Source: Verrucomicrobiota bacterium (GTDB lineage Bacteria > Verrucomicrobiota > Verrucomicrobiia > Limisphaerales > UBA8199). Taken from it: 14,192 nucleotides of DNA. Positions 1 through 6,721 of the stretch are shown here, piece by piece. The position numbers and the translations under genes are program-made. The notes below the pieces were generated by a model, which ran no database searches, was not told the origin of the DNA, and saw nothing but the letters and a program-made list of their open reading frames with translations. Each line of letters begins with the position of its first letter. The stretch's first letter is position 1. The stretch spans positions 1 to 14,192 of the forward strand of contig JAPLUA010000011.1 in the NCBI GenBank assembly GCA_026397855.1. The letters are read 5' to 3'.

Positions 1-2738
1 CCTGTGGCGCCTGCCACGGGGGAATTGCCAAACCACCACTGGTAGCTTAGGGGGGTGGAACCTGATGCCTGAACGCTAAAGGCGGCTGCAACCCCCGCGC
101 ATGCCGCCTGGGCTTGCGGCTGGGTCGTTATCGATGGCGCCGCCGATGTCACCACCGTGACCGGAACGCATGTGGAGAATTCTGAGGTATTGTTGGCGCT
201 GTCGGTCGCGGTGGAGGTGATCACGTAGCCGGCCGGAACCTCGACGGGCAGGGTCACATCAAAGCCGACATCGCAACTGTTCGAGGTGGCCACGGCGGTC
301 TGGCCCAGGTAAACTTGGCCTTCGCCGTGGCCGGATGGGGCGTCGCAGGATGGGTTGGCGAAGAACTGAATCAGGTAGGATCTGTTGGTCTTGCTGTTGA
401 GGGTCCCGCGGATACTGGTGCCGTTACCGCTAACCGCCTCGGTAAGCTGCGGGTAGTTTTGCCCCATGTTGGCCTTGGTTGCCGGGGCATTCCCGCAGGC
501 GACATTTGGAGTCAGGTTATAGGCACCCAGGTCAATCCCCATGGCGCCGTTCGAGAAAATGATATTGCTCAGGATCGCATTATTGGTGCTGCCATCCCGG
601 ATGCGAACACCGGCGTAGATGCTTTGAGCAAATGCCATCCGGTTGCCAGCGGCCACATCTCCGCCGATCCTGGTATTCGATGAGTTGGCGTCGCACTCCA
701 CGCCGTGAAACGGATGGCTCAGCGGACTGATGCCGTCAATGGCAGTCCCAATGGTGTTGCCCTGAATCACATTCCAGGGGGAACTGACCAGGTAAATGCC
801 GCGGGTTCCGTTGGCGCCCACCAGGTTGCCAGCCCCCTGGACTGCGCCGCCAATCGTGTTGCTTGGGGCGCTCTCAAGGTAGATTCCCTCCAGGGCGTTG
901 CCCAGCCTCAGGTAGCCGGTAACATCGGTGCCGCACTTGTTCCCCTGGATGAGATTGCCGGTTGCCCGTGCACCGAACAGGGATATCCCTGCCGTGGCGT
1001 TGGCGGAAACCACATTGCCCGCATTAGTAACGCTGCCGCCCACGGTATTGCCCGGGGCGCCGGAAACGCCGATTCCCGCCCTGCCGTTCCCCAGGCCGTT
1101 TGTCCCGCCCGCCATTGTGCCGATGAAGTTGCCTTGCACCACATTGTTCGAGGCGCTTGCCCCATCCAAGAAAACACCGTCCTGCGTGTTGCCGGAAATC
1201 AGATTGCCGGCGCCAGCCAAGGTGCCGCCGATTGTGTTTCCCGATGAGAGGATGTGAATCCCGCAGAGCTTGTTTGGCAACGCCGCCGACCCCTGGATAT
1301 CCGAGCCGATGTAATTGCCCTGGATCACATTGCTAGTTGCCGTGGCGCTATAGATCTCGATCCCATAGTTGCTATTCCCGGAAATCAGGTTTCGCGCACC
1401 TTCGGTGGCGCCGCCGATCCTATTAAAAGCGGCACCGTCAACCGAAACACCATTGATCGCGTTGCCGAGCGCGTTCGTGCCGGCAATGCCAACGCCAATG
1501 TAATTGCCCTGCAGGAGGTTGCCCACGGAGTTGGTCGTCATATAAACGCCGGCCTGTTTGTTTCCGGAAATCAGGTTGCGCGCGGCAGCCGTGGTGCCGC
1601 CAATAAGATTAGTGCTACAGCCCAGGAGGGTTATCCCGGATGAGGTATTTCCCAACGCCACCCTGCCGGCGGCGTCGGTGCCGATGAAGTTCCCCTGCAC
1701 GAGGTTGCCGCTGGCGCCCGTGCCCTTCAACTTGATCCCTCCCTGACTATTCCCCGATACCAGGTTTCCAGCCCCGGCATTCGTGCCGCCAATCGTGTTG
1801 CCCCCCGCTCCGTCAACCGTGATCCCGTCATAGACGTTGGGTATAGCGGCTGTGCCAGCACTACTGGCACCTATGTAGTTACCCAGGACAGAATTCCCTG
1901 TAGTAGCCGATCCATAAAGATAAACGCCGCTATTGGTGTTCCCGGAAATGACATTGCGGGCTCCGGTTGAGGCACCGCCCAACTGGTTCCCGCTGCTGTT
2001 GTAAACAGCAATGCCGTTCGCCGTGTTGCCGAGCGCGGCAAGACCCGACAGCGTCGTGCCAATCAGGTTGCCCTGGATCGTGTTGCCACTGGAATTCTGC
2101 ACGTAAATCCCGGAGCCGCCGTTTCCGGAAATCAGGTTGCGATTGGTGGAGTAGGGCCCGCCGATCCAATTGCCTGAGGAGCCGTCAACCCATACTCCGC
2201 CTGAGCGGGTAGCCGCCTGACCGTTGCCGCGGCTCACCGCGCCGCTGGTGTCAGTGCCGATGAAGTTCCCCTCGATGCGGTTGGTTCCGCCGGGGGACTG
2301 GATGTGAATGCCCGCGCCGTAGAACCGGTTAATGATGAGGCTGCGGACGGTGCTGTTGCCAGCCGCCAGACGCAAGCCGTCGCTGGCCGCACCGGCGCTC
2401 GCGCCATTAAGTTCTATGAGCGGGATGCCTACATAACCGGGCTGAGTCGCTCCATCTAGCACAACGGCATCCGTAATGGCGGGCAACGCCGCCGCCGGGG
2501 AAATGGTCTGCACCCCCTCCCCCGGGATCTGGAAGATGATGATGTCGAGCCCACTCGCAGCATTGGCATCGAGGATGGCCTGCTGGAGGGATCCCGCACC
2601 ACTGGCATTGGTATTGGAAACGACGATTGTGGCTGCCTTGCAGGGCATGGCCGCAAGTGCCGCAAGAGAGACCGTTAATACCGAAGCGAGTAGATGACTG
2701 ATCGCTCGCGGGACTGGAGCCCAGTGTTCGTCTATCAT
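1..2738 (-). CDS. Secreted right-handed parallel beta-helix repeat protein, C-terminus cut by window edge
   Basis: The frame is open from the ATG at 2738 to the left edge (at least 912 codons). An in-frame TAG at 2769-2771 leaves this ATG as the only plausible start. Residues 1-35 form a signal peptide: a charged start, a hydrophobic core (SHLLASVLTVSLAALAA) and a CKA-AT cleavage site. A short N-terminal domain follows (VVSNTNASGAGSLQQAI), typical of bacterial surface beta-helix proteins. Residues ~120-715 consist of about ten 62-residue units built on NLISGN and GNLIGT motifs, each about two helix coils. The helix is capped by a NGAMGIDLG / QNYPQLTEA domain (residues ~730-860) and then the start of an Ig-like domain (PSITTQPQ ... 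LSYQWWFG, residues ~867 onward). The protein is likely exported and surface-exposed. Such helices occur in adhesins and in polysaccharide-active enzymes; no catalytic residues are evident, so the activity is unknown. A C-terminal sorting signal cannot be seen. Confidence 0.9.
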   Translation of the reverse strand, partial: MIDEHWAPVPRAISHLLASVLTVSLAALAAMPCKAATIVVSNTNASGAGSLQQAILDANAASGLDIIIFQIPGEGVQTISPAAALPAITDAVVLDGATQPGYVGIPLIELNGASAGAASDGLRLAAGNSTVRSLIINRFYGAGIHIQSPGGTNRIEGNFIGTDTSGAVSRGNGQAATRSGGVWVDGSSGNWIGGPYSTNRNLISGNGGSGIYVQNSSGNTIQGNLIGTTLSGLAALGNTANGIAVYNSSGNQLGGASTGARNVISGNTNSGVYLYGSATTGNSVLGNYIGASSAGTAAIPNVYDGITVDGAGGNTIGGTNAGAGNLVSGNSQGGIKLKGTGASGNLVQGNFIGTDAAGRVALGNTSSGITLLGCSTNLIGGTTAAARNLISGNKQAGVYMTTNSVGNLLQGNYIGVGIAGTNALGNAINGVSVDGAAFNRIGGATEGARNLISGNSNYGIEIYSATATSNVIQGNYIGSDIQGSAALPNKLCGIHILSSGNTIGGTLAGAGNLISGNTQDGVFLDGASASNNVVQGNFIGTMAGGTNGLGNGRAGIGVSGAPGNTVGGSVTNAGNVVSANATAGISLFGARATGNLIQGNKCGTDVTGYLRLGNALEGIYLESAPSNTIGGAVQGAGNLVGANGTRGIYLVSSPWNVIQGNTIGTAIDGISPLSHPFHGVECDANSSNTRIGGDVAAGNRMAFAQSIYAGVRIRDGSTNNAILSNIIFSNGAMGIDLGAYNLTPNVACGNAPATKANMGQNYPQLTEAVSGNGTSIRGTLNSKTNRSYLIQFFANPSCDAPSGHGEGQVYLGQTAVATSNSCDVGFDVTLPVEVPAGYVITSTATDSANNTSEFSTCVPVTVVTSAAPSITTQPQAQAACAGVAAAFSVQASGSTPLSYQWWFGNSPVAGAT
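600..2380 (-). repeat. About ten tandem 186-bp coding repeats of the beta-helix
   Basis: The codons for the LISGN-type motif recur at about 2125, 1940, 1752, 1562, 1378, 1192, 1007 and 824, a spacing of 183-190 bp (62 codons). One clear unit starts NRNLISGNGGSGIYV and continues through GNTIQGNLIGT to GNQLGGASTGA. Units are diverged at the DNA level. This is repeat architecture of one protein rather than a mobile repeat. Confidence 0.85.
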
Positions 2739-2893
2739 AGAGTCTGTTTTGACTTTACCGATCTTACCCTAGCCGCCGCGGGAGGCAAGCGACGAGAAGC
2801 ATAAAATCCGCTGACAAGGCAAATGGTCCGCATCTCATTTTTGCGGAGCGCGGACATTCCTGCCCAGTCCTTTTGTTACGTCACACCGGATAA

Positions 2894-3000
2894 CGGGCAT
2901 TAGAGCGATTTGTTACATTCCAGGGGTCCCACACATACCACCCGCCCCCCTCGAAGCCCCGTAGCGGGCTCCAGGCGCGTTTGCGGGGCATTCCAAGCCT
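2894..3000. repeat. Dispersed intergenic repeat, copy 1
   Basis: The stretch starting CGATTTGTTACATTCCAGG at 2906 and running through ACCCGCCCCCCTCGAAG to about 3000 aligns, with scattered mismatches, to 11743-11840 at the other end of the window. Its first 29 bases are repeated at 3342-3370. No coding potential is apparent. Confidence 0.65.
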
Positions 3001-3341
3001 CCTCCCCACCCCCCGTTTCTGTCCGCTTAACTCTGTCCACCCGTGTTCCGCAGAGAATCCCTCCAGCTCCCGGCTGCCGCTTTGTTACATTACAAATCCA
3101 AACCAAATGGCATTGGAAGGGTGGCGCAAGCATGATTCAACCTAAAAAACGCAGTTGAAATGGCCGCAAAAAAACGCAAAGAACGCAAAATTCACGGGTT
3201 GTGCCATGTGAGACCGCATTTTTCAATTCACCTGCCGGGCGATAACACAATCCGTCACAACAACTCCTTTTCTTTGTGATCTTTGTGATCTTTGGCGGCT
3301 ATTAACTGCCGTTTTTAAGTTCAACGGTAGTGCTACGGTAT

Positions 3342-3370
3342 CGGGCATTAGCCCGATTTGTTACATTCCA
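3342..3370. repeat. Short copy of the intergenic repeat
   Basis: Twenty-nine bases (CGGGCATTAGCCCGATTTGT onward) match 2894-2922 with two mismatches. The copy lies just downstream of the glycosyltransferase terminator and stops there, so it is a partial copy. Confidence 0.65.
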
Positions 3371-3385
3371 CATGCGGCCTGGAGC

Positions 3386-3425
3386 AAAAAAAGGCGCCGG
3401 AAGAAGCTGAAAGCTTCCCGGCGCC
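3386..3425 (-). terminator. Rho-independent terminator of the glycosyltransferase operon
   Basis: Read on the minus strand, a GC-rich stem (GGCGCCGGGAAGC paired with GCTTCTTCCGGCGCC, one small bulge) has a ~5-nt loop and is followed directly by seven T. It begins 24 nt past the glycosyltransferase stop codon. This is the strongest intrinsic terminator in the window and marks the end of the leftward transcription unit. Confidence 0.9.
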
Positions 3426-3448
3426 ACACCTTGCGCAAAGACGCAGGG

Positions 3449-4729
3449 TCAACCCAGTTCCAGTTCTTCAACGAGTTTCGGCAGAAGGCTCTCCTTGGCA
3501 AACAGCGAGCGGACAGACGCAGGGGTCTCGCGGGCATCCGCGGCGGATTCCTGCCGCAACCGGAGAATCTGCCGGACAACGAGATCCACGTCGCCATGCG
3601 GGGCACAAGCGCAGGGGTATTGACCGCCAAACCCATCGAGGATTTCCGAGAGGTGGCTCGGGCGCGGCCCAATGTACAGGACCGGCGCAGCAACGCTGAG
3701 AATATTGTAGATCTTGCACGGATGCACGAGCCCCACGAACGGGTCACCCATCACCACAACATGCAGGTCCGCCGCGGAAAGCGATCCCGCTAATTGATCC
3801 AGGGGCTGGTATGGGAGGCAAAGGATGTTGCTGTAGTCCGTAGTCCCCAGTCCACGGTCCCCAGTCCCCAGTCCGCAGTCCACGGTCCCCAGTCCACCGT
3901 CCGCAGTCCGTGGTCCGCAGTTCGTGGTCCGTTTTATCCGCCGCCACTCGCTGCCGCCGCCGACGAAGCAGAAAGCGATGCCCGGATCGGAGGCAAACCG
4001 CTGGGCCGCCGACAGCAAGGTATCGAGCGGGTGGCAGGGGCTGTGGTTCCCCGAATACATGACGACAAATTTATCCTCCAGGCCGTGCGCTTTGCGGAAA
4101 CGCTCGCGCCCTTCGGGATCAAACCTCACCTCCGTGTCGTGAGACCAGGGGGGGATGACCGCCACGTTGGCCGGCGCGATACCCTTTGCCAGAATCCGAT
4201 CGCGCATGAAACGGTCGAGGGCAATGATCTTCTTGGCGTGCCGCAAGCTGAAGCGCGACATCCACTCCAGCACCCGGGCGGCAGGAGAACCGGGGCGAAG
4301 CCATCCGGCGGCAATGGCCTCGTCCGGGTTGAAATCCATGACCCAGTAAAAAAAAGAGGCTCGCCAAAGGCGAGCCAGGCAGGCGCCGATAAAGGAGATC
4401 AGGGGTGGGGTGGTTAAGGCCACCACTGCGCCGTGCCGCGGCAGCCAGGCCACCCGCCAGCAGCAGGCCACAATAAAGCTGGCAAAGTCCGCAGCCCGCC
4501 TCCATCTGGCGCCTTTGCCGAAGCCGGTGGACCCTACGCGATAGATCCGGATACCTCGCCAGGTCTCGGCTTGCGGGAATCGGGTTTCGGGATGGTCATA
4601 GGCCCGGCAGCTAGTGACCACCGTCACCTGGTGACCTCGCTCGGTTAAACGTATAGCAAGATCGGCGAGGTGTTGTGCCGTTGACGCAACATCAGGATGA
4701 AATGCCTGATTAAGCAGGAGGAATCTCAT
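3449..4729 (-). CDS. Glycosyltransferase family 4 (GT-B fold)
   Basis: A 426-residue protein that likely transfers a sugar from a nucleotide donor to the growing exopolysaccharide lipid intermediate on the cytoplasmic face of the membrane. The N-terminal acceptor domain opens with MRFLLLNQAFHPDV, the usual start of WbuB/WcaI-like GT4 enzymes, with the TERGHQVTVVTS strand at residues 29-40. The C-terminal donor domain starts near FVVMYSGNHS (221-230) and has FVGGGSEWRR (255-264), the LPYQP strand (305-309) and GLVHPCKIYNIL (333-344), which replaces the usual acidic donor loop. Residues ~267-298 are an unusual Gly/Asp/Thr-rich insert (TADGGLGTVDCGLGTGDRG) encoded by fourteen 7-bp repeats, between two core elements of the donor domain. 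The gene starts 6 nt after the preceding small open frame and ends at a strong terminator. Family assignment is secure; the sugar is unknown. Confidence 0.93.
   Translation of the reverse strand: MRFLLLNQAFHPDVASTAQHLADLAIRLTERGHQVTVVTSCRAYDHPETRFPQAETWRGIRIYRVGSTGFGKGARWRRAADFASFIVACCWRVAWLPRHGAVVALTTPPLISFIGACLARLWRASFFYWVMDFNPDEAIAAGWLRPGSPAARVLEWMSRFSLRHAKKIIALDRFMRDRILAKGIAPANVAVIPPWSHDTEVRFDPEGRERFRKAHGLEDKFVVMYSGNHSPCHPLDTLLSAAQRFASDPGIAFCFVGGGSEWRRIKRTTNCGPRTADGGLGTVDCGLGTGDRGLGTTDYSNILCLPYQPLDQLAGSLSAADLHVVVMGDPFVGLVHPCKIYNILSVAAPVLYIGPRPSHLSEILDGFGGQYPCACAPHGDVDLVVRQILRLRQESAADARETPASVRSLFAKESLLPKLVEELELG
3835..3932. repeat. Fourteen consecutive 7-bp repeats inside the glycosyltransferase gene
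   Basis: On the plus strand the units read AGTCCGT, AGTCCCC, AGTCCAC, GGTCCCC, AGTCCCC, AGTCCGC, AGTCCAC, GGTCCCC, AGTCCAC, CGTCCGC, AGTCCGT, GGTCCGC, AGTTCGT, GGTCCGT. That is 98 bp with no break in the 7-bp period. The tract encodes the Gly/Asp/Thr-rich insert of the enzyme. Confidence 0.95.
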
Positions 4730-4735
4730 TAGCAG

Positions 4736-5035
4736 TTAGACTTGCACGTCCACGTGCCGACTTGGCGTGAGCCAAGTCGTTTGCGTAGGGCCACCAACGA
4801 TCTGCAACTCCGCCCACTCATCAACTCGCCGCAAGTCCAAGGGCAGGCATTCTCCGTGCCTACTCGTAACGAGCGACAGTCTCCCAGTCGAACGCCCTTT
4901 TACTGAGTTTGTTGTCACTGTCCTGCCAAATACTCCACGAGTTACAGATGTGCCTCCGGATTGACATCTGACAATGCTCTCCCCGCCACTGGCTATCGCA
5001 ACTTGATCACTCCTAGCTTCGATTTGTAATCTCAT
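4736..5035 (-). CDS. Possible small hypothetical protein (99 aa)
   Basis: The ATG lies 1 nt after the stop of the acyltransferase gene (TGA-G-ATG), and the TAA lies 6 nt before the ATG of the glycosyltransferase, so the frame fills the gap between two real genes exactly. The protein (MRLQIEARSDQVAIASGG ...) has no signal peptide or membrane segment, and I recognise no domain; alternating polar/hydrophobic stretches would suit a small beta-rich domain. Against it: the C-terminal codons (IVGGPTQTTW) lie antisense to sequence resembling an intergenic repeat (VVCVGP when read forward), and the composition is not strongly gene-like. It could also be an untranslated spacer. Confidence 0.4.
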   Translation of the reverse strand: MRLQIEARSDQVAIASGGESIVRCQSGGTSVTRGVFGRTVTTNSVKGRSTGRLSLVTSRHGECLPLDLRRVDEWAELQIVGGPTQTTWLTPSRHVDVQV

Positions 5036-5036
5036 C

Positions 5037-6191
5037 TCAGTGCGTAACAGAGGGCTGCCTTAGCGGCCAGCGGAACAAATATGGAAAATCAAACCGGCGG
5101 CAGGTAACCCCCAATAACAATGACCCCCCTAAACCTACAATCATCGCGCAGGCAATGTAAATCCATGGCTGGTCGACCCCAACAGCTTTCAGAACGGGCC
5201 GTGGAAGGGTGCTCAACAAAATGTGCCCGAGATAGATTTCCATCGAATATGCCCCAAGAAGAGAACAGAAGCTCTCAATCCGCAGAGCGACCATGCCCCG
5301 GGCGAGAGCAACCATTCCAATAATGCCGAACATCGCCAATACAACGGTGAGTCCCGGGCCCGAAGGCATCAGCCCATAAAGTGCCGTCATTACCCCAAGG
5401 AACCCCAGGCCGACAGCTAGAAGTATCATCCCCTTGTCGGTGTCCTTTGAACAAAGCAACCACGCTGACAAGACCGAACCAAGGACGTAGTAGCTGAAGA
5501 ACCGCATCGCAATGTTAAAGATCGGCCAGAAGTCGAAAGCATCCTTTGACGCCAACCAACCAAGCAACGCGGCAACAAACAAAATGAATATTGGGTCGCG
5601 CGAGACACTCGCTAGGACTCGATAGCAAAGCGAGATGAGCAGTAGCGCATAGATGAACCACAACCCGTATCCGTAGGGCTCATAAAGGCACCTCCACAGC
5701 CGCTCCCGGTCAAATGGACTGTTACAGAACCGAGTCAAAAACATGTGCGATACTGCGACGAGCGCCGTCCACACAACGTAGGGATAGACGAGCGTTGTCA
5801 GGCGTGATCGGAGAAACTCCAGGAGTGACCGCCCCTGTGCCCGCGCTGCAAAAAGGCCAGCCGCGAAGAAAAAGGCCGGCATGTGAAACAGGTACACCCA
5901 ACAACGAGATGACATGAAGCACGAACTCTTTTCGATAAGCCCTCCGGCAGCCAATCCCCCAGCAACGTGACCATACACCACAAGGACAATACACAAGCCT
6001 TTGAAGCAATCGACCCACTGGACACGGCCGGAGGAAGCGGTCGTAGTAGAAGTTGACAAACCTACAGCAGAGGCATTCACACTTTCGTCACGGGGGGATT
6101 CCGGCGCTAGAGCCGCAATCCGATTGTATGTCGCGCTTCTGCCACTCGCTGGCGTACGAAGCTGGCCGAATCCCTTTATGAACGCCGACAT
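5037..6191 (-). CDS. Acyltransferase-3 family membrane protein (O-acetylase-like)
   Basis: A 384-residue integral membrane protein of the Acyl_transf_3 (OafA/ExoZ-like) family, which moves acetyl or other acyl groups onto sugars of surface polysaccharides. The family signature is present: WVDCFKGLCIVLVVYGH (59-75) with the catalytic-type His75, then YLFHMPAFFFAAGLF (100-114). About ten hydrophobic segments follow, with YGLWFIYALLL (175-185) and a late YSMEIYLGHILL segment. Residues 1-56 are Ser/Thr/Ala-rich, not conserved in the family and probably cytosolic. The ATG at 6191 has a GAGGGGG ribosome binding site directly upstream. GC is about 50-53%, below the flanking genes, and the gene starts just inside the remnant of a glycosyltransferase gene in another frame, suggesting it was acquired. 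Its role is probably decoration of the exopolysaccharide. Confidence 0.9.
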   Translation of the reverse strand: MSAFIKGFGQLRTPASGRSATYNRIAALAPESPRDESVNASAVGLSTSTTTASSGRVQWVDCFKGLCIVLVVYGHVAGGLAAGGLIEKSSCFMSSRCWVYLFHMPAFFFAAGLFAARAQGRSLLEFLRSRLTTLVYPYVVWTALVAVSHMFLTRFCNSPFDRERLWRCLYEPYGYGLWFIYALLLISLCYRVLASVSRDPIFILFVAALLGWLASKDAFDFWPIFNIAMRFFSYYVLGSVLSAWLLCSKDTDKGMILLAVGLGFLGVMTALYGLMPSGPGLTVVLAMFGIIGMVALARGMVALRIESFCSLLGAYSMEIYLGHILLSTLPRPVLKAVGVDQPWIYIACAMIVGLGGSLLLGVTCRRFDFPYLFRWPLRQPSVTH

Positions 6192-6198
6192 GCCCCCT

Positions 6199-6261
6199 CA
6201 AGTATTGCCTGATCGCCATCGCGTCTAGGCAAAAGGTTTGGTTGAGGAGGAGGAAGTTCAC
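6199..6261 (-). pseudogene. Remnant N-terminus of a second GT4 glycosyltransferase
   Basis: From a GTG at 6261 the minus strand reads VNFLLLNQTFCLDAMAIRQYL, matching residues 1-21 of the intact glycosyltransferase at 4729 (MRFLLLNQAFHPDV...AQHL). Similarity ends at about 6199, where the ribosome binding site of the acyltransferase lies, and the rest of the protein is absent. The remnant and the acyltransferase are in different frames. I read it as the head of a GT gene whose body was replaced when the acyltransferase arrived. The match is short (about 12 of 21 identical or similar) but covers the most characteristic motif of the family. Confidence 0.65.
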
Positions 6262-6317
6262 AAGAAAAGGCTAATGGCTGGCCCTCTTCGTGAGATGACT
6301 TAGAAAGGCCAGTTGCA

Positions 6318-6593
6318 TCACTCGGCAAGAGCTCGCCGGAGCCTGGCAAGATCTTCCTCCTCTTCCAATTTGGCCTGAAATCCCGGGGTGAGGTTCGGAA
6401 TGGCGTACTTCCCCTTCGCTTTGATTACAGGCAGGCTGCTCCGCCCGTGGGGCAGCAGGGCTGGCTGCGGGGATTGCCGCAACCCGACCTGAATATACCG
6501 GGCCAGCAAATCCTTGAGCTTGGCCCCGTCCAGAGCGGTTTTGGCCGTCACCTGACGGAACAACTCATCCGGCAAATCCAGCGTTGTTCTCAT
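6318..6593 (-). CDS. Orphan VapB-like ribbon-helix-helix antitoxin
   Basis: A 91-residue protein starting MRTTLDLPDELFRQVTAKTA. This is the beta-strand and first helix of an RHH DNA-binding antitoxin of the VapB type, followed by KLKDLLARYIQVGL and a charged C-terminus (EEEEDLARLRRALAE) of the kind that neutralises a PIN-domain toxin. The ATG at 6593 is preferred over the TTG one codon upstream. The 126 bp downstream contain no PIN-domain start; they hold a glycosyltransferase remnant and the next gene, so the usual VapC partner is missing here. It may act alone as a regulator or serve a toxin elsewhere. Confidence 0.75.
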   Translation of the reverse strand: MRTTLDLPDELFRQVTAKTALDGAKLKDLLARYIQVGLRQSPQPALLPHGRSSLPVIKAKGKYAIPNLTPGFQAKLEEEEDLARLRRALAE

Positions 6594-6660
6594 CAAAACA
6601 TCTTTGCATCAAAGTTACATTAACGTCAACCACAAGTCGCACCGTCGCACTCACCAACGT

Positions 6661-6716
6661 CAGTTGGCGCACTATTCCTTCCCAGCACCCGCAGATTAGC
6701 GCCAACTGAGGTTGGC
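6661..6716. repeat. Palindromic intergenic element after the ligase gene
   Basis: CAGTTGGCGC (6661-6670) and GCGCCAACTG (6699-6708) form a perfect 10-bp inverted repeat with a 28-nt spacer. GCCAAC-TGAG-GTTGGC (6701-6716) is a second, overlapping hairpin. It sits 6 nt beyond the ligase stop codon. No T-run follows on the minus strand, so it is not a classical terminator. The alternative pairings resemble a dispersed palindromic repeat, although it may still end or stabilise the transcript. Confidence 0.6.
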
Positions 6717-6721
6717 GGCTA

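Larger units (their letters stand above)
2739..3385. other. Intergenic region without a supported gene, rich in repeat fragments
   Basis: This is about 650 bp between the beta-helix start and the terminator of the glycosyltransferase gene. The short open frames here overlap repeat sequence and look like no known protein. It contains two copies of a repeat beginning CGGGCATTAG (2894 and 3342), an A-rich stretch with repeated ACGCAAAGA words (3167-3192), and a 9-bp tandem CTTTGTGAT (3275-3297). The promoter of the beta-helix gene must lie in the last ~150 bp before 2738, but I see no convincing -35/-10 pair. Confidence 0.6.

Noticed and set aside
315..1643. Several plus-strand frames of 100-180 codons across the beta-helix gene
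   Set aside because: They are antisense to a clearly coding minus-strand frame and look unlike proteins (Gly/Ala/Pro-rich shadows of the 186-bp repeats).
2900..3158. Short frames on both strands in the intergenic region before the beta-helix gene
   Set aside because: They coincide with a dispersed repeat, have no ribosome binding site and show no domain.
3393..3793. Plus-strand frames overlapping the 3' end of the glycosyltransferase gene
   Set aside because: They are antisense to conserved GT4 donor-domain residues and cross the terminator hairpin.
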